Of a stretch of 64,000 nt of DNA, positions 1 to 11,629 are shown one piece after another (the stretch's first letter is position 1; each line of letters begins with the position of its first letter). The notes under the pieces are model-generated. The model did no database searches, was not told the origin of the DNA, and worked only from the letters and a program-made list of their open reading frames with translations. The translations under genes were made by a program, and so were the position numbers. The stretch is taken from NCBI GenBank assembly GCA_010015655.1, contig ML976656.1:1235385-1299384 (forward strand). Direction: 5' to 3'. The DNA is from Bimuria novae-zelandiae CBS 107.79 (taxonomy: Eukaryota; Ascomycota; Dothideomycetes; Pleosporales; Didymosphaeriaceae).

Positions 1-1406
1 TTGAACCTCCGTTCTCGCTCTTCCTGCGAGATGCCGTTTCTGCCCTGGTAGCCTCTCTTAGGCTTGTACGGCTGTTTTCCTTTGCCGTTCTTTTTCTTGT
101 ACCAGCGGGCTTCATCGGTCATAATGACATCTCCGTCCCTGTCTCTTCCTAAGGGTCGGATACCGGTTTCTTTTCTAGAGAGTAGTCGGGTGCTATGCTG
201 TTTTTCTAGCTTTCGCTTATATAGGCAATTATCTACTTTAATAGCATTATTTATAAGTTTTTTTAGATTATCTATTTTTCCTTAGTAGACTAGTTTATCC
301 TTAACTATTTTCTTTAGTCTATTATAGTAGGTAATTATAAGTAGGGCTTCTCCCTATTTATTAAGTTCCGCCACGATTTATTTAAATTCTAGGGTATAAA
401 GTACTACTAATTTTTCTTAACGTAGGCGTTAAAGGCGTATCTTAACTTAATATTTTTTATTAATTATGCTAAATATTTCTTTTATAGCTTTATAAAAAGA
501 TTTTTAGTCCTTAAAAGCGTCCTTAGTAGCGTCTAAGTTATAATCCTCTAGTTTGCTATTCTTAAGGAAGTTATTAATTATTAGTCTTACTTATATAGCT
601 ACCTTATCTTACATATTTATATAGGTAACTAGGATTTTATTTTATTCTATCTTAAACTTTTCTAAGTTATAATAAATAAATAGTTTTATTTGCGTTAGGA
701 ACGTTCCTAAGTAATCCTTTCTAATATAAAGTTTAGGCTTAAGAACCTTTAATTAGTACTTTATATCCTCCTAGGTGCTTATCTTCTTACTTATTTAGTT
801 AATAATTTCCTAAAGCTAGGCTATTTAAGCTATTTATTTAATAACTATTTTTTCTAGCGTCTTTTCTTTAGGCGCTAAGACAAAGGTTATTAAACTAAGT
901 CTTACTATTATACTATAGGGTAGTTAAACTGTTATAAGGCTCTTACACCTTATTTTAATCTAAGTTAAAGTCATAAGGTATTATAGTAATTTATAAATTA
1001 TTTAATAATATAAATTAATGCGATACTTAGCGTAAGGCTAAATAATTTAATTTTATAATAAAGTAAGATAACTATTAGTTTATATAGGAGAACGTACTCG
1101 CACAAAAGATATATAAGTTAACTATAAGGAAGGAAATAATATAGAAGAATCTACTATACTATATACTGGTCTATTTCTTCCTCTGCCTCTAGGTAATCTG
1201 GCCCCCTTAGCAGATTACCTTAGTTTAAAGCTCTTAGCGGATTACCTTAATCTAAAGCTACTATTAGATTAGGGTTACGTAACTCTAGCTAATATAAGCG
1301 ACCCCGCGAGTCCTCGCGGGCTAGTTATAGTATAATCTTATCCGCCTCCCCCTATTTATCCTTGTCTATAGTTGTGTTACTATCCAGGTTTCCTGAGCTC
1401 GTAACA
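1..1406 (-). mobile_element. Gypsy-like LTR retrotransposon remnant (gag end and putative 5' LTR)
   Basis: The minus strand of the first 200 bases reads as a basic linker (GDVIMTDEARWYKKK, then GISQEERERRF) of the kind found just before the zinc knuckle of fungal gypsy Gag proteins. To the right the sequence is RIP-saturated. At 1406, reading leftward, a TGTTAC start typical of fungal LTRs appears, so 1406 may be the outer edge of the 5' LTR. The region 1200-1330 contains a short tandem repeat (two copies of a GATTACCTTA..TAAAGC unit) and an 8-bp stem at 1303-1320 (CCCGCGAG/CTCGCGGG). The other LTR lies outside the window, so the LTR boundary is an inference. No intact coding frame remains. 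Confidence 0.45.
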
Positions 1407-1540
1407 CTTAACAGAGGGTGGGGAGGTATATAATAGGCTACGCCTAGTTATTGCCTTAGATCTTTAACTCTCGGTTATGCAAACCTTAGATATCTAAGTT
1501 TGACGCTTAAAGCTTAACTTCGGACTCCCTATCGAATATA

Positions 1541-3454
1541 CTCGTCCCACATGCCAACCGGAGGTTGGCCCTGCGCCGCCCAACGTAACTTTATATTAAG
1601 AATTAAAATTAATCCGGTCTTTTGACAGCGTAGACTTCAATTATATAGACTAATATACAATGGCGTTAGTGTAGCAAGTAGGGCAGGATCCACAGTCATC
1701 TCTCTAAGAGATAGGACCCATCGGGGCTAATTTTGTAGGCTCTGCAAGTAGGCATCCTTGTACGTTTTTACAGCCTTTCGAGCAACGTTTAAGCCTTAAG
1801 CTCTACACGCTAATTAATTACTTATTACGCTACTTTAATAGTTACTATACTACTTTTTTATGCTAATCTTTTATCTTTAATCTGCCTTTTTTTTAAGCTA
1901 CTATAATAATATTTATAAAATTGCGCCTAGCTAGCGCGATACTATTAATTAGTAATTATAAGCTTTTTAAGAATTTTATAAGCCTCCTACTTAATATATT
2001 ACTTCTCTTTAGGGCGCGAAACATTTTTTAATACTATTACTAATATACTCTACTAATATACTCTACTAATACACTCTACTAATATACTATAAGTATATTA
2101 GTAATAAGGCTAAAATTAATAGCGGATAGAAGTAATAAGGCTAAAATTAATAGTAGATAGAACTAATAAGGATAGCGTCTAGATAGGTACTAGTAGCTTT
2201 ATATGAACAAGTTTTAAATTAAATAAAAAAATTCTAGCTTTCTTTTAGGCGCTTAAGATTAACCTACACTTAAATATATTTATCCCAATCTTATAAATTA
2301 CAAATAGAAATTTAACTTTATTAAAATTTATATATCTAGTTTAGGTAGCTATTTTATACCTTTTTTTTATTCTGCTTTAATAGCTAAAAACAGACAACGT
2401 CTAGAGGCTATAAATAATACAATAAATATAATTATAATAAAAAGTGGTGTATTTTATAAATATCGTAGAACTATATAAACTTAATAGTAATGTAGCTACT
2501 AAATCTGTTAAATATAAATAATTATTATACGCCTTTCTAGCGCGTGCGCGTTTATACTTTAAAAAACTTTAGTTATTTATTAAGATAAAGTTATTAGCGT
2601 ATTTTAATATTAAAATAGTAATTATATAGCACTTACGCAGCGCTATATTTATATACTAATAATAAAAGTAATTAATATCTTATATAATAAGTATTACTTT
2701 AAGCACCTCTCTATTACTAAAAATTAATTTAATACTTATAAAATAATTACGGGACGTCTCTAACGTAAAGATATAAAAATAATTAAGCTTTATAGTAATA
2801 ATTTATTAATCACTACTTAGGGCTATATAGAAGTTAGTTTCGTTTATATTATAGGTGTCTAATAGGGTGACGCCGTAGGTATTATATTACCTTTTTAAGC
2901 TTAATAAAATAATAGCTATAAGCTTTAAATGTTATTATTACTATACAATTAATATGCTGCAACTTTTACTTTATATAGTAGTAGTCTAGATTTTTAATAG
3001 CTATTGTGATAGCTAGTCCTTACTAAGTAAGAAAGCTTTACTATTAAAATACACGTAATTAAAGATAAATTAAGTAGCGCGTTTTAACTATAGCATAAGG
3101 TATAGCATGCTAATAGTGTTATAGTAATATATATATATAACTTTAGAGCGTTATCCTAGGTCTTTAAGAGTTATAAATTCGTGGTACTATAGTTATAGTA
3201 GCTAACCTAGCCTCTAGCGCGCGCTTAAAGTTATAAAATTAGTATACTTTATTCGCGTGCTATAGCCATAAAATTAGATATTATTAAGCTAAAAAAACTA
3301 AAGCAATAATTAAAAATATACTACTTAATTTTATAGTTTTCACTATAATATTTAGGCATAGTTATAAGTTATTTATTAATAAAATAGAAAAACTGGTAGC
3401 GTAAAGTTACGTTAGGCTGCGCAGGGCCAACCTCCGATTGGCGTGTGGGGCGAG
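1541..3454. mobile_element. TIR DNA transposon (Tc1/mariner-pogo type), RIPed
   Basis: A roughly 53-bp terminal inverted repeat begins CTCGTCCCACATGCC at 1541 and its inverted partner ends at 3454 (CTCGCCCCACACGCC read from the right). The pair aligns along GGAGGTTGGCCCTGCGC to AACGTAACTTTA with a few C/T differences. Both ends are flanked by TA (1539-1540 and 3455-3456), the duplication expected for Tc1/mariner-pogo elements. About 1.9 kb fits the family size. The interior is RIP-saturated from about 1800 to 3370 and no transposase frame can be read, so the superfamily rests on size, TIR and TA only. The right end abuts the first gene island. Confidence 0.65.
2035..2168. repeat. Short tandem repeats inside the RIPed TIR element
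   Basis: Two adjacent arrays are visible: about four copies of a 14-bp unit (tactctactaatata-like, 2035-2095), then a unit of about 31 bp (agtaataaggctaaaatta..) repeated twice with a third partial copy (2101-2168). They lie within the degenerate interior of the TIR element. Confidence 0.6.
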
Positions 3455-3456
3455 TA

Positions 3457-3975
3457 AGTATTCTTCTGGCACCTTTGGCTCCTCGAGCCCCCAGCCCCTT
3501 ACAGTTGGTTGGCCAAGCAAGCCGTGTGCGTGGTACACTATGCCGTTTGATCCGAGCCAAGAAGCGATGTCCTTGGCGTGATGAGTACTGTCCTCCTCCG
3601 TGCTGTGCCAAGCATTGCGCAGGGTACATTCGTCTTCTTCAAGTGCTTGGGCAACTGGTCAGTGGAGACGATTGCTGCAAAGGTGGAGTCTCACATCCAA
3701 TACTCCTGCTCATTAACTCATGTACCCCTCATTGACCTTCTTTTCACGACTGGGTCTATAATTATCGACGAGCAAACGTATGCCGCGGAAACATGCTGCA
3801 GATTATGCGATACCTGCAGCCGTGCCTGCATGCGTTTGCAGAATGTGACGACGTATAAATTCCTCGCGAGGACGGGGAGAGAAGAGTTTCGTATAGCCAT
3901 TTATCTGCGTCCTTGTACGTTCACCAATTGCCCACTGCGTTGCCGTACTCTTAGAAAATCACCTGTAAAACCAGG
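3457..3975. other. Upstream region of the ENA ATPase pseudogene, no gene seen
   Basis: Balanced-composition sequence between the right end of the TIR element and the start codon at 3976. Open frames exist on both strands but none has a recognisable protein or a convincing gene structure. It probably holds the old promoter and 5' leader of the ATPase. Confidence 0.4.
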
Positions 3976-6900
3976 ATGGGCAAGGAGAAGGCCCATGGGC
4001 CTCTCGAGTATGACCTGGATGTCCCAGCGCACACATTGCCTTTCGAAGTTGTCCTCCAGAAGCTCGGTGTTACACAGGATGCTGGACTTTCCGACAATGA
4101 AGTCAAGAAGCGCAAGGACATGTACGGATTGAACCAGCTCGACGAAGGCCCCGGTGTCCAGCCCTTCCGTATTTTGGTTCACCAGGTCGCAAATGCGCTT
4201 ACCTTGGTGCTGATCATGGCGATGGTGGCCTCATACGCCATCAAGTCCTGGATCGAGGGCGGTGTCATCACCTTTGTAATTCTCTTGAATGTTATTGTTG
4301 GTTTCTTCCAAGAGTTTAGTGCAGAGACGACTCTCAGCAGCATTCGAGCATTAGGCTCACCAACGGCTCGAGTTGTTCGCAATGGACAGTCGGTGGGGAT
4401 CTCCACGACCGAGCTTGTGCCGGGCGACATCGTCGAGTTGATCACGGGCAACACAGTTCCTGCTGACCTCAGGTGAGTGGCCTCGGTGTCCATTGAATCC
4501 GTGCATTTTCTGAGCTTCTGTGGGCTAACCCGCTTAGATTGATCGAGTGTGTCAATCTGGAAACAGATGAAGCGCTTTTGACTGGCGAATCTCTTCCGGT
4601 GGCCAAATCATCGTACTCCACCTTTGACAAGGACATCGGTACGGGTGATCGTCTCAACATCACCTTCAGCTCTTCCGCGGTGACCAAAGGCCGCGCCAAG
4701 GGGGTAGTCATTGCTACTGTATGGGGGCCTTTTCTGTTTTTAGCCGACCAGGGCTAATCCGCGTTAGGGTATGATAACGGAAATCGGCAAGATCGCCGCG
4801 GCCTTGAAGAAACAAGGGTCCAAGGTTCGAGCGGTGAAGCGTAAGGAAGATGGAAGCGCTGGCTTCCATCGTTATGTGCAGGCATGGCACTAACCGGTGG
4901 TGACGCTGTAGGCCATTTCCTAGGCGTCAACACCGGCACACCGCTCCAGAAGAAACTCTCGAAGCTCGCTCTGTTGTTGTTCGGTATTGCATGCGTTTGT
5001 GCTCTCATCGTTGAGGCAGCGAACAAATTCAGCGGCAAGAATGAGGTGGTCATCTATGCCGTCGCCACTGGGCTTAGCATGATCCCAGCTAGTCTCATCG
5101 TCGTGTTGACCATCACCATGGCGGTAGGCACCAAGCATATGAGCAAGAGGAACGTCATTGTTAGGAAGCTCGACAGCCTTGAGGTTCTCGGTGCCGTGAC
5201 CAACATCTGCTCCGACAAGACAGGAACGCTCACCCAGGGACGCATGGTGGCGAAAGCGGCATGGGTAGCCGGGCGTGGCACATTCAGCGTTGGAACCACC
5301 CGCGAGCCATTTGATCCAACACAGGGTGAGATCACGTACCGTGAGGGTGCACCATACGACCAGAGTGCAACCGAAACCTCTTTGGAGCCTTCACGCGTAC
5401 AGTCGGGTGCGGTCACCACCGAAGCACCAACGACGGAGCAATTCATGAACATTGCATCCATGGCCAATGTAGCTCACGTGCAACTGGCCGAGGGCAAATG
5501 GACTGCGCGCGGAGACCCGACTGAGATTGCTATCCAAGTTTTTGCTTCTCGATTCGGTTGGAATCGGCATGGATTGGTAGGCGGCAACGACGACAGCGAA
5601 ACGGGTGCCTGGCACTGTCTTTCCGAGTATCCTTTCGATTAGGATACCAAGAGGATGTCAGTCCTCTATGGCCGGCGTAGTGAAAGTGGTGATAAGTATG
5701 CTTCGCGCTGGGTTTTCACCAAGGGAGCTCTCGAGCGTGTTTTGCCGCTGTGCGTATCGATCCAAGACGAGCAGGCAAAACCGCGACCCATGACGGACGC
5801 CGACAAGAAGACGATCAACGAAAGCGTTGACTACCTTGCTAATCAAGGCCTTCGTGTACTCTGTCTTGCAAGCACAGAGTGGACTGGGCCGGAGCTTGCC
5901 GACTACAGCGATGTCAAGCGTATTGATGTCGAGCAACAGCTCACTTTCTGTGGACTTGTAGGCCTCTATGATCCGCCCTGACCGGAGTCTGCCGATGCCG
6001 TTGCTGCTTGCGCTCGCGCTAGCATCATTGTCCACATGCTAACTGGTGACCATCCTGGAACGTGAGTACAGCAATTAGCACCAGTAAAGCATGGAAGAAC
6101 TAACTCGAGGATAGTGCCACGGCCATAGCGAAACAGGTTGGAATCATCCCCGACCGGTACGAGCACTTGGCTGCGGATGTAGCTGACGCCATGGTCATGA
6201 CGGCTATGCAATTCGATAAGCTGAGCGACGACGAAGTCGACTCATTACCGGTGCTCCCTCGTGTGATTGCCCGCTGTACGCCCCAAACCAAGGTTCGCAT
6301 GATCGAGGCGCTCCACCGTCGGGGCCGTTTCGCCGCCATGACGGGTGACGGCGTCAACGACTCACCATCGCTTGTACGTTCCGATGTTGGTATTGCCATG
6401 GGCCAGGCTGGCAGCGATGTCTCCAAAGATGCTTCTGATATTATCTTGACCGATGACAACTTCGCTTCGATTCTCAACGCCGTGGAGGAAGGTCGTCGTC
6501 TTTTCGACAATATTAAGCGGTTCATCTTGCACGTACTGGCTGAAAACATGGCGCAGGCTTGTACTCTCCTTGTTGGATGAGCTTTCAAAGACAAGGCAGG
6601 CAACTCCGTCTTCCCGCTGGCGCCGGTGCAGATTCTGTGGGTCATCATGGCGACTTCTGGCATGCCAGACATGGGTTTGGGAATGGAGGTAGCTGAGCCA
6701 AACATTATGAGTCGCCCACCGCACGATCTGAAGACGGGCGTCTTCAACCTGGAACTCATTGTCGATATGGTCGTGTATGGTCTGTGGATGGCAGCGCTAT
6801 GCCTGGCGTCCTTTGTCCTCATCATATACGGCTTTGGCAATGGAGATATGGGCGAGAATTGCAACAACTCATACTCTGACCGCTGCGATCTAGTCTTTCG

Positions 6901-7396
6901 AGCGCGAGCGACGACGTTTGTTTGTCTGACATGGTTTGCGCTCTTCTTGGCGTGGGAGATGGTCAACTTCCGCCGCTCTTTCTTCCGCCAGAAGCCTCGC
7001 GGACCCGACTACCGCTGGTACCACGTCTTCTATTCGTGGTGGGAAGACAGCCGGAGTAACACCTTCTTGTTCTGGGCCATCATCGCCGGTTTCGTCACCA
7101 TCTTTCCGACCCTGTACATCCCAGTGATCAACCACGCTGTGTTCAAACACTAGGGTATTACATGGGAATGGGCCGTTGTTGTTGTCGAGGCTTTCCTTTT
7201 CTTTGTTGGGTGCGAGACATGGAAATGGGCCAAGCGCATCTTCTTCCGCAGGTGTGCGAGGAAACAAGGCGGTGGCAACGAAATTGAAGCTGTTCGTCCT
7301 TCTCGTGCGGGCAATACGGTAGATTCGAGCGCAGACGCCTTCACCGTAGGGCAATCCACCCTCGTCGCCTCTGCTTTTGGCAAGCAGAGTCAATGA
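3976..7396 (+). pseudogene. ENA-type (type IID) Na+/K+ P-type ATPase, disrupted
   Basis: Family role: plasma-membrane export of Na+ (or K+) driven by ATP. Every P-type landmark is present: N-terminal cation-ATPase domain, TGES loop (LLTGESLPVA), phosphorylation site CSDKTGTLT (Asp codon 5214-5216), MLTGDHPGT, MTGDGVNDSP, and the C-terminal membrane half ending in a basic tail. Introns fit at 4473-4537, 4719-4767 and 6062-6114. The gene cannot make a full protein: a -1 frameshift lies near 4884 (QAW | ALTGGDAVG), and in-frame stops occur at TAG 5640-5642, TGA 5979-5981 (where relatives have Arg in DPPRPE), TGA 6578-6580 and TAG 7151-7153. Homology continues unbroken past each lesion to the stop at 7394-7396, so decay is recent, or some lesions are assembly errors. 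It is the gene nearest the RIPed block on the left. Confidence 0.9.
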
Positions 7397-7743
7397 CAAT
7401 GGCTGGATCTGTATCGAATCTTGCTTGCGAGACTGGTGGACGGTACCAAATCATCGGAGAGTGGTCGGTGGTGGGCTGATGTAAGAGAGGAGTCTGTGGG
7501 CTGCCGGGTTGGTGATGGTCACACGCTCGATGGATGGTGAAAGTCGTGGGAAAGAAAAGTGTTTTTAGTTTGAAACCCAGCGGTCATTACCTGGTAAAAT
7601 TGAGTAGCTCCTTGAAAATTTTAGTCCAACTTCATGGCTCGTGAGTTCGCTGGGTGAACGTTTTTTATTTGATGATACCAATAAGAGTGAGGGTGAGGGA
7701 GAGCTTGATCAGGGCGGCTGGGTTGCTTAACTCGATCGATTCC
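7397..7743. other. Convergent intergenic region, ATPase 3' side and ALO1 3' side
   Basis: About 350 bases between the ATPase stop and the ALO1 stop on the opposite strand. It probably contains both 3' ends and polyadenylation signals. No gene, repeat or RNA structure was recognised. Confidence 0.5.
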
Positions 7744-9564
7744 TTATAACTTGTTGAATACATTGGTACCCGTGACAAACTCCTCGGTATTCTCTCTCTT
7801 TCTCTGTTCAACCTTCATTGCGCCCTCGTCCTCGTCCCTTAGACTTTCCAGCAAGACGCTAGCCTCGGCCTCGGCACCAGCCATCAAATCGAAGCTCTCT
7901 CCGCTCTCACTGCCGTTCTTCTCGAAGACATCGAGCCCGCCGTCGTACCACCGCGCCTGCTCGCCCACCCAGTCCACGCCGCCCGTATGGCGCTGTCGTC
8001 GCACAACTTCCTTCTCCTCCAGTGGGAAGGCAGGGAGATCCGCCTTGGGCGGTAGAATGGTGCGGCGGTGCCAGGCGCCCAGGAACATGCCGTCGGGGTC
8101 GACCTCGTTGCGCACGCGGAGGTACTCATCCAGGTCGTCACCGTACACGTTGCTGAGGTAGGCGTGGTTGACCGACTGGAAATTCTTTGCCCAGTGCGGG
8201 TGACCATTGTACTCTTTCATCAGATGCTCGAAGGCTTCGTAGTAGCGTTCGCGACACGGCGGATCCTGGTTGTAGGGGCGGTAGAGGGTGGCGTTGAGGT
8301 ACAGCGTCGGCTCGCTGGCGCACGACGTGTCGAGGAAAGGGCGAGGGTGGCGGTCCACGGTGTTGGCCACGCGGACCTCGATGGGCGAGTGGACGTAGAG
8401 GCCCTTCGGGCTGAAGGGGATGGCGGAGCCGCGTTCGTCGCCGTGGAGCCAGTCGGTGAGGCGCGTCAGCGCTTCGGGGCCCTTTGACAGCGGAATGCTC
8501 CACTCGTTGACGAACTGCGAGTACAAGCAGTTCATGAGCAGGCCGGTGCGCTGCTCTTCGACGGCGCTGATGGTGGCGCCGTCCTTGAAGCCGTACTGCA
8601 TGCCGAAGACGAACCACTCGACCCAGGGCAGGAAGCGCGGCACATACTGCGAGATCCACAGCAGGATGTGGTACGTGTGGTAGCCGATGCTGCCGCCGTA
8701 CCAGTTGTAGGCGGGCTTGACGAGCGGCTTGGTCGTCTTGTTCGCCTTCCACACGATGGCGCGCTTCATGTACGGCAGCCACCAGACGCGCACAAACTCG
8801 TGCGACGTCCACAGGTCCTTGTCCCACAGTGAGAGCACGTGATGGATGGGCAGTATCGTCTGCACCCACTCGATGTCGGCGCGCTCGGCCAGCTGGTACT
8901 CGATCTCCACGACGATGCCCAGCGCGCCGAGCGACACGAGGGCGGCGCGGAAGAGGTCGGGCGACTGCTCAGCCGAGCACTTGACCGCCTGGCCGTTCGC
9001 CAGCACGATGCGCAGGCTGTGGACGTTGTCGGACAGCAGGCCGTGCTTGAGGGAGCTGCCATGGGTGCCCGTCCCGATGGCGCCCGCGAGCGACTGCACG
9101 TCGATGGAGCCCAGCGACGGCATGGTGAGCCCATGGCTGCTGGCCGCCAGGTTCAGGTCGTGCATGCGAATGCCCGCTTGCACCGTCATGGTCCTGCGCT
9201 CGCGGTCCACGTGCAGCACCTGCCCGAAGTCGTCCAGGTTCACCATCCACGCTGATGTACAAGTGAGGTCTGAGGGTGAGTGCCCGCATCCCACCGTGAC
9301 GACGCGGCGGCGCACGCGGCGGGCGAGTGTCACAATCTTCTGCATCTCGGCAATGCTCTGCGGCCGCAGGTAGAGCTCCGGCCGCGAGTGGAAGGTGCGC
9401 GCCCATGTGTGGTGGATGTACGACTGCGATGCGCGGAACGGCACGTCGGGGTCGAGCCGGTCGAGTTCGATAAGGAAGTTGGGTGGCATGCTGAGCGCTG
9501 CCGCCGCCGACGATGGGTGCGCCATGATTTCAGCTGTGTTTATTATTCTACTATGGCACGACAA
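7744..9564 (-). CDS. ALO1: D-arabinono-1,4-lactone oxidase
   Basis: The product oxidises D-arabinono-1,4-lactone to D-erythroascorbate, the fungal ascorbate analogue, at the mitochondrial outer membrane in yeast. The uninterrupted 606-aa frame has an N-terminal FAD_binding_4 domain (about 60-240) with VGCGHSPSD; its His95 is the equivalent of the residue that binds FAD covalently in this family. A glycine-rich GAIGTGTHGSS follows. The C-terminal ALO domain carries the conserved HWAKNF motif and the NEVDPDGMFL stretch. Two start codons are possible: residue 1, or MAHPSS at residue 14, which better matches family length. The C-terminus is Glu-rich and longer than in yeast. It lies on the same strand as the two dehydrogenase genes that follow, but each has its own spacing and there is no sign of a shared transcript. 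Confidence 0.93.
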   Translation of the reverse strand: MSCHSRIINTAEIMAHPSSAAAALSMPPNFLIELDRLDPDVPFRASQSYIHHTWARTFHSRPELYLRPQSIAEMQKIVTLARRVRRRVVTVGCGHSPSDLTCTSAWMVNLDDFGQVLHVDRERRTMTVQAGIRMHDLNLAASSHGLTMPSLGSIDVQSLAGAIGTGTHGSSLKHGLLSDNVHSLRIVLANGQAVKCSAEQSPDLFRAALVSLGALGIVVEIEYQLAERADIEWVQTILPIHHVLSLWDKDLWTSHEFVRVWWLPYMKRAIVWKANKTTKPLVKPAYNWYGGSIGYHTYHILLWISQYVPRFLPWVEWFVFGMQYGFKDGATISAVEEQRTGLLMNCLYSQFVNEWSIPLSKGPEALTRLTDWLHGDERGSAIPFSPKGLYVHSPIEVRVANTVDRHPRPFLDTSCASEPTLYLNATLYRPYNQDPPCRERYYEAFEHLMKEYNGHPHWAKNFQSVNHAYLSNVYGDDLDEYLRVRNEVDPDGMFLGAWHRRTILPPKADLPAFPLEEKEVVRRQRHTGGVDWVGEQARWYDGGLDVFEKNGSESGESFDLMAGAEAEASVLLESLRDEDEGAMKVEQRKRENTEEFVTGTNVFNKL

Positions 9565-9687
9565 GTCACATGGTCGTGGTGTTGGAACGAGTGCAACTGC
9601 ATCCTGGAGTTAGCGGGGTCTCGAACCGGCTCACCTAATTACTTCTCTTGGTAATTAGCTTCCCTAGCGCCTACGCGACCAACTCTC

Positions 9688-9787
9688 TCGTCTCGCCTCA
9701 CCTCACCTCGTCTCACCTCACCTTGTCTCACCTCACCTCGTCTCACCTCACCTCGCCTCGCCTCACCTCACCTCACTTCGTCTCACA
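9688..9787. repeat. CT-rich minisatellite (CTCACCTCGT-type)
   Basis: Imperfect tandem repeats of a short CTCACCTCGTCTCAC unit in the interval between ALO1 and the tartrate dehydrogenase gene. It gives a spurious Ser/Thr/His-rich open frame on the plus strand. It lies upstream of ALO1, so it could be promoter CT-rich sequence. Confidence 0.75.
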
Positions 9788-9929
9788 ATGCTCACTTCTC
9801 CCACTACTACGCCCATTCCCTGTTAGCCGTCGTCACATGCATGCGTTTATTCAATGTCTCGACGCTAAAGCTCAAGCAGTTCAATGCAGATCCTCCACCG
9901 TACGCCTTTCTCACTCCTCTGGCACGTCG

Positions 9930-11027
9930 TCACACCCTGCCCAGGGCCAAAATCTCTTTCTCAATGGCTGACCCCAGCGACTCGGTCGACCCACCTTTGC
10001 CCCCCATATCTGGCGTGAGCACATGGGCTTCTTGTCGCGCCAAAACATTCTCGATAGCCTTCAACATGGCTGCAGCAGCCTCTTTGAAACCAAAGTGCTC
10101 CAGCATCATCTGCCCAGCCCAGATCATGCCGACCGGGTTGGCAATGCCTTTGCCCACAATGTCCGGGGCGCTGCCATGCACAGGTTCAAACAGACTGGGA
10201 AACTTTCCGTCTGGGTTGAGATTCGCCGAAGGAGCGATACCGATCGTACCTGCACATGCAGGACCAAGATCGCTGAGAATATCGCCGAACAGGTTGCTGC
10301 CGACGATGACGTCGAATTGCTCGGGTCGAAGAACTAACCAGGCCGTCAAAATATCGATGTGGAACTTGTCAATCTTCAGGTCCTCGTAGCCCCCTTGTAG
10401 CTTCTGCAGCCTGTCGTCCCAATAAGGCATCGTGATGCTAATTCCGTTGCTCTTCGTGGCACTGGTCAAGTGCTTCTTCGGCCGGCTGCTCGCGAGCTCT
10501 AGGGCATACTTGAGCACCCTGTCCACGCCCACTCGCGTCATAATTGTCTCTTGCACAACAATCTCTCGTTCCGTGTCCTCGAACATTTTGCCGCCCACGG
10601 AGCTATACTCGCCCTCCGTGTTCTCTCTCACAACCCAGAAATCAATGTCTCCCGGCTTCTTGTTCGCGAGCGGGCATGGTACACCTGGCATCAGCCGGCA
10701 AGGCCGCAGGTTGATGTATTGATCAAACTCTCTGCGGAACTTGAGCAGACTGCCCCACAGCGACACGTGATCCGGCACGAGGTTTGGCATGCCCACGGCT
10801 CCGAAGTAGATGGCATCGAATTGAGATAGCTTCTCCTTCCAGTCGTTCGGCATCATCTTACCGTTCTTCAGATAGTATTCGCAGCTAGCAAAGTCGAATT
10901 CGGTGAACTCCAGTGAAAACCCGTATACAGATGCTGCAGCTTTGAGACAGCGCACGCCGAATGGCATGACTTCGATGCCGATCCCATCGCCGGCGATGAC
11001 GGCGATGTTCAGAGTCTGCTTAGACAT
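9930..11027 (-). CDS. Tartrate / D-malate dehydrogenase (isocitrate-isopropylmalate dehydrogenase family)
   Basis: An NAD-dependent beta-decarboxylating dehydrogenase of the TtuC/DmlA branch, likely acting on tartrate, D-malate or a related 2-hydroxydiacid. The intronless 365-aa frame covers the whole family: N-terminal IAVIAGDGIGIEV, substrate-arginine region RREFDQYINLRP, WVVRENTEGEYS, metal-binding NLFGDILSDLGP, and NAD-site GSAPDIVGKGIANP. The pattern RENTEGEYS with FGAVGMPN fits the tartrate/malate group better than LEU2-type isopropylmalate dehydrogenase. No mitochondrial presequence is evident, so a cytosolic location is likely. The exact substrate cannot be read from sequence. Confidence 0.88.
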   Translation of the reverse strand: MSKQTLNIAVIAGDGIGIEVMPFGVRCLKAAASVYGFSLEFTEFDFASCEYYLKNGKMMPNDWKEKLSQFDAIYFGAVGMPNLVPDHVSLWGSLLKFRREFDQYINLRPCRLMPGVPCPLANKKPGDIDFWVVRENTEGEYSSVGGKMFEDTEREIVVQETIMTRVGVDRVLKYALELASSRPKKHLTSATKSNGISITMPYWDDRLQKLQGGYEDLKIDKFHIDILTAWLVLRPEQFDVIVGSNLFGDILSDLGPACAGTIGIAPSANLNPDGKFPSLFEPVHGSAPDIVGKGIANPVGMIWAGQMMLEHFGFKEAAAAMLKAIENVLARQEAHVLTPDMGGKGGSTESLGSAIEKEILALGRV

Positions 11028-11629
11028 TGGGAGGATGGAAGAATGTCTGCCTTCTTCTGTAACAAAAGAGATTGACTTTGGTGGGCTTGAATGTTGAAGG
11101 GTATACGTCCGGCGGGGTGCAGATTAAATAGCGTCAGTGGTTTAGCGGCTATTCGAAGTCCAAGGCGGCTTTCTCTCCGAGATCCTTAGTCTGCGCATAA
11201 CTATCAATCAATCTACAACCTTAGTTTTTTTTTTGAGCTGTAAAAGCTCCAAGACAGTGTACGAATGTCGCATTTAGAGCTGTAAACACCAAAGCGCTAT
11301 GTTAATACACATAAGGTCCTCGATCATCCATGTACCATAGGTATCCTCCTTTCAGGGCGTTTTCCAGACCTTGGGATCCTGGTTATGGCTTATACTTCTT
11401 GTATGGTTCACAAAATGGCCACCCACATATCGTAGTGCGGACAGACGGAAAGGAGGAGGAGCGAGATCGAGATGAGCCCTATAACACCTAAACGCATCAT
11501 TGGCATCCACTACTAGAATTGTTGGCCAAGCACCAAAAAGAATGCTCAATCCAAAGTCCCATGTTCTTGGACTTTTCTCAGCTTACAACTCCTTCGCCCA
11601 TCCCTCGCTCACAACCTTGTCCCACCTCG
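11028..11629. other. Intergenic: promoter of the tartrate dehydrogenase gene and 3' side of the iron-ADH gene
   Basis: About 600 bases containing the 5' leader of the upstream minus-strand gene (right of 11027) and the 3' flank of the next. A short T-run occurs near 11225. No gene or repeat recognised. Confidence 0.4.

Noticed and set aside
3445..4182. Overlapping open frames on both strands upstream of and across the ATPase start
   Set aside because: No recognisable product; they overlap the TIR, the ATPase leader and its first exon.
9606..9684. tRNA-like sequence on the minus strand (7-bp acceptor-like stem, TTCGAGA loop)
   Set aside because: The T-stem does not pair, the anticodon-like loop has eight bases and lacks T33, and no proper D-arm forms. 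It is at most a decayed tRNA or chance.
9648..9971. 107-codon Ser/Thr/His-rich open frame
   Set aside because: It is the translation of the CT-rich minisatellite and runs into the antisense of the tartrate dehydrogenase gene.
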